Positions 63,121 to 64,000 of a stretch of DNA of 64,000 nucleotides are shown piece by piece; position 1 is the first letter of the stretch; each line of letters begins with the position of its first letter. Location: positions 62,508,754 through 62,572,753 of the forward strand of contig OY997596.1 of assembly GCA_963921825.1 (NCBI GenBank), read 5' to 3'. The notes under the pieces were generated by a model, which was not told the origin of the DNA, ran no database searches, and saw only the letters and a list, made by a program, of their open reading frames with translations. Source of the stretch: Erodium maritimum. Its lineage: Eukaryota; Streptophyta; Magnoliopsida; Geraniales; Geraniaceae. A program made the translations under genes and the position numbers.

Positions 63121-63285
63121 GAAGGAGATACAGAGCTTTAGAGGAGGTTAAGTGTGGTCTTGTGGTTTCATCCATCGAAGTTTTCGACTTTCTGGGCTGC
63201 CCTTTCGTTTTTGGTGCGGATACGGAGAGAGTGAGTAGATAATGTTACAGATCAGGTTCCGGGGCTGAAGTGTCTTCAACGATCC

Positions 63286-63287
<2 letters not shown>

Positions 63288-63324
<37 letters not shown>
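63288..63324. repeat. T37 homopolymer
   Basis: 37 consecutive T (A on the FBPase coding strand), 168 bp upstream of the FBPase start. It could be a polyA tail remnant or a promoter tract. Confidence 0.95.
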
Positions 63325-64000
63325 CCTGTTTGTTTCTCGGTTAAAATAAGTGAAACTTTGTCCGTTGTTTTCTGACATATTATGTATTTTTTCTTAAACG
63401 GAAAGTCATGTATTTTATTAAATTTTTTGAACCAGACGACGAGAAAAATTGTATTAATCATACCAACAAAACTATACAATGATAAAGCCAAAAACCTTGG
63501 GTATCAGACTAAATCTAAAGCTTACGTAGGTCATCTGATATTCTTGAGTTCGTTGAAGTAGTCTAATTTTCATTTTAGACAAACACAAGTAATTCTTTCG
63601 TCCTACCCTTGACAGGATGAAAAACCAAACTGAAATGAAATGCAACAAATTAACGCGAAATAAAAAGTGTGTTGCTTCTTTGTTTATCCGGGACATGTCA
63701 AGAAATCCCGGTCTCGAATCATGTGGGGTAGGTCACCACTTATCTCTGGGCCAACTCATGGCTCTAGCGGGGCTGTTTAGTGGCCCTCACCTGATTAAAA
63801 TTGTCCTCTTCATCTTCCAACAAAAAGAAACCGAAGTGATCCTGTGTATCATCTACCCCACTAAGATCCGAGACGATGGTTGTGAGCGGTGGCCCTGATC
63901 ATGAGATTGCTCTAGAGAGGGACGGATAACCCCAAGACACAGAGGTCATACCTGTTGCAACCAGGAGGGCTGTCTGTTGTTGTTTTCGTGAGAGTCCGTG
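63325..64000. other. FBPase upstream flank, no gene recognised
   Basis: The terminal 300 bp is less AT-rich (CTCTGGGCCAACTCATGGCT) and may be repeat-derived, but no gene, domain or transposon end can be supported. Confidence 0.4.

Overview
The window is plant nuclear DNA, almost certainly from a eudicot. Genes have many short AT-rich introns and encode plant-specific families: an AGL17/ANR1-type MADS box, a TIFY-CCT-GATA factor, FRO ferric reductases, DRP3 dynamin and a plastid FBPase. The species cannot be fixed from sequence alone. I assembled gene models by hand from splice signals and reading phase. Every complete model below closes in frame, but none has been checked against transcripts.

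Layout, left to right: 3' part of an ANR1/AGL17-like MADS gene (+, 1106-6817); a diverged DHH/DHHA1 phosphoesterase-family gene (+, 9552-13205); two intact tandem FRO6/FRO7-like ferric reductase genes (-, 13667-18048 and 19315-26574); a twin-CX9C CHCHD2/MICOS-like gene (-, 28678-30952); the organelle-fission dynamin DRP3 (+, 31376-37397); an eRF1 paralogue (-, 39443-45771) broken by a point stop, a 1-bp deletion and a very young Ty1/copia element (39833-44725); a ZIM-type GATA factor (-, 48052-51042) divergent from a Costars/ABRACL gene (+, 51508-53319); RuvB-like 2 (+, 56896-59310); and a plastidial FBPase II (-, 60377-63120). Most genes are unrelated housekeeping functions and do not form a pathway. 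The functional cluster is the FRO pair (reduction of Fe3+/Cu2+ at membranes).

The space between genes is dense with small transposons. At least eight TIR elements (about 290-510 bp) share one terminal pattern (GGG, AT-rich stretch, then TACC near position 19-22). Five of them have recognisable 9-bp target duplications, which points to Mutator-like non-autonomous elements. Several sit in introns. Several poly(A)-tailed non-LTR fragments also occur, three with clear target duplications. The two FRO paralogues act as filled and empty alleles for each other and prove two of these insertions.

The most interesting points are: (1) the eRF1 paralogue, whose stop-recognition motif is NIKR instead of NIKS and whose UAG-CAA stop is followed by a 113-codon in-frame, apparently spliced, repeat-containing extension; (2) the common terminal grammar of otherwise different TIR families; (3) a FRO duplication whose breakpoint lies in the last exon of the neighbouring DHH gene; (4) the loss of the DHH catalytic signature in that gene.
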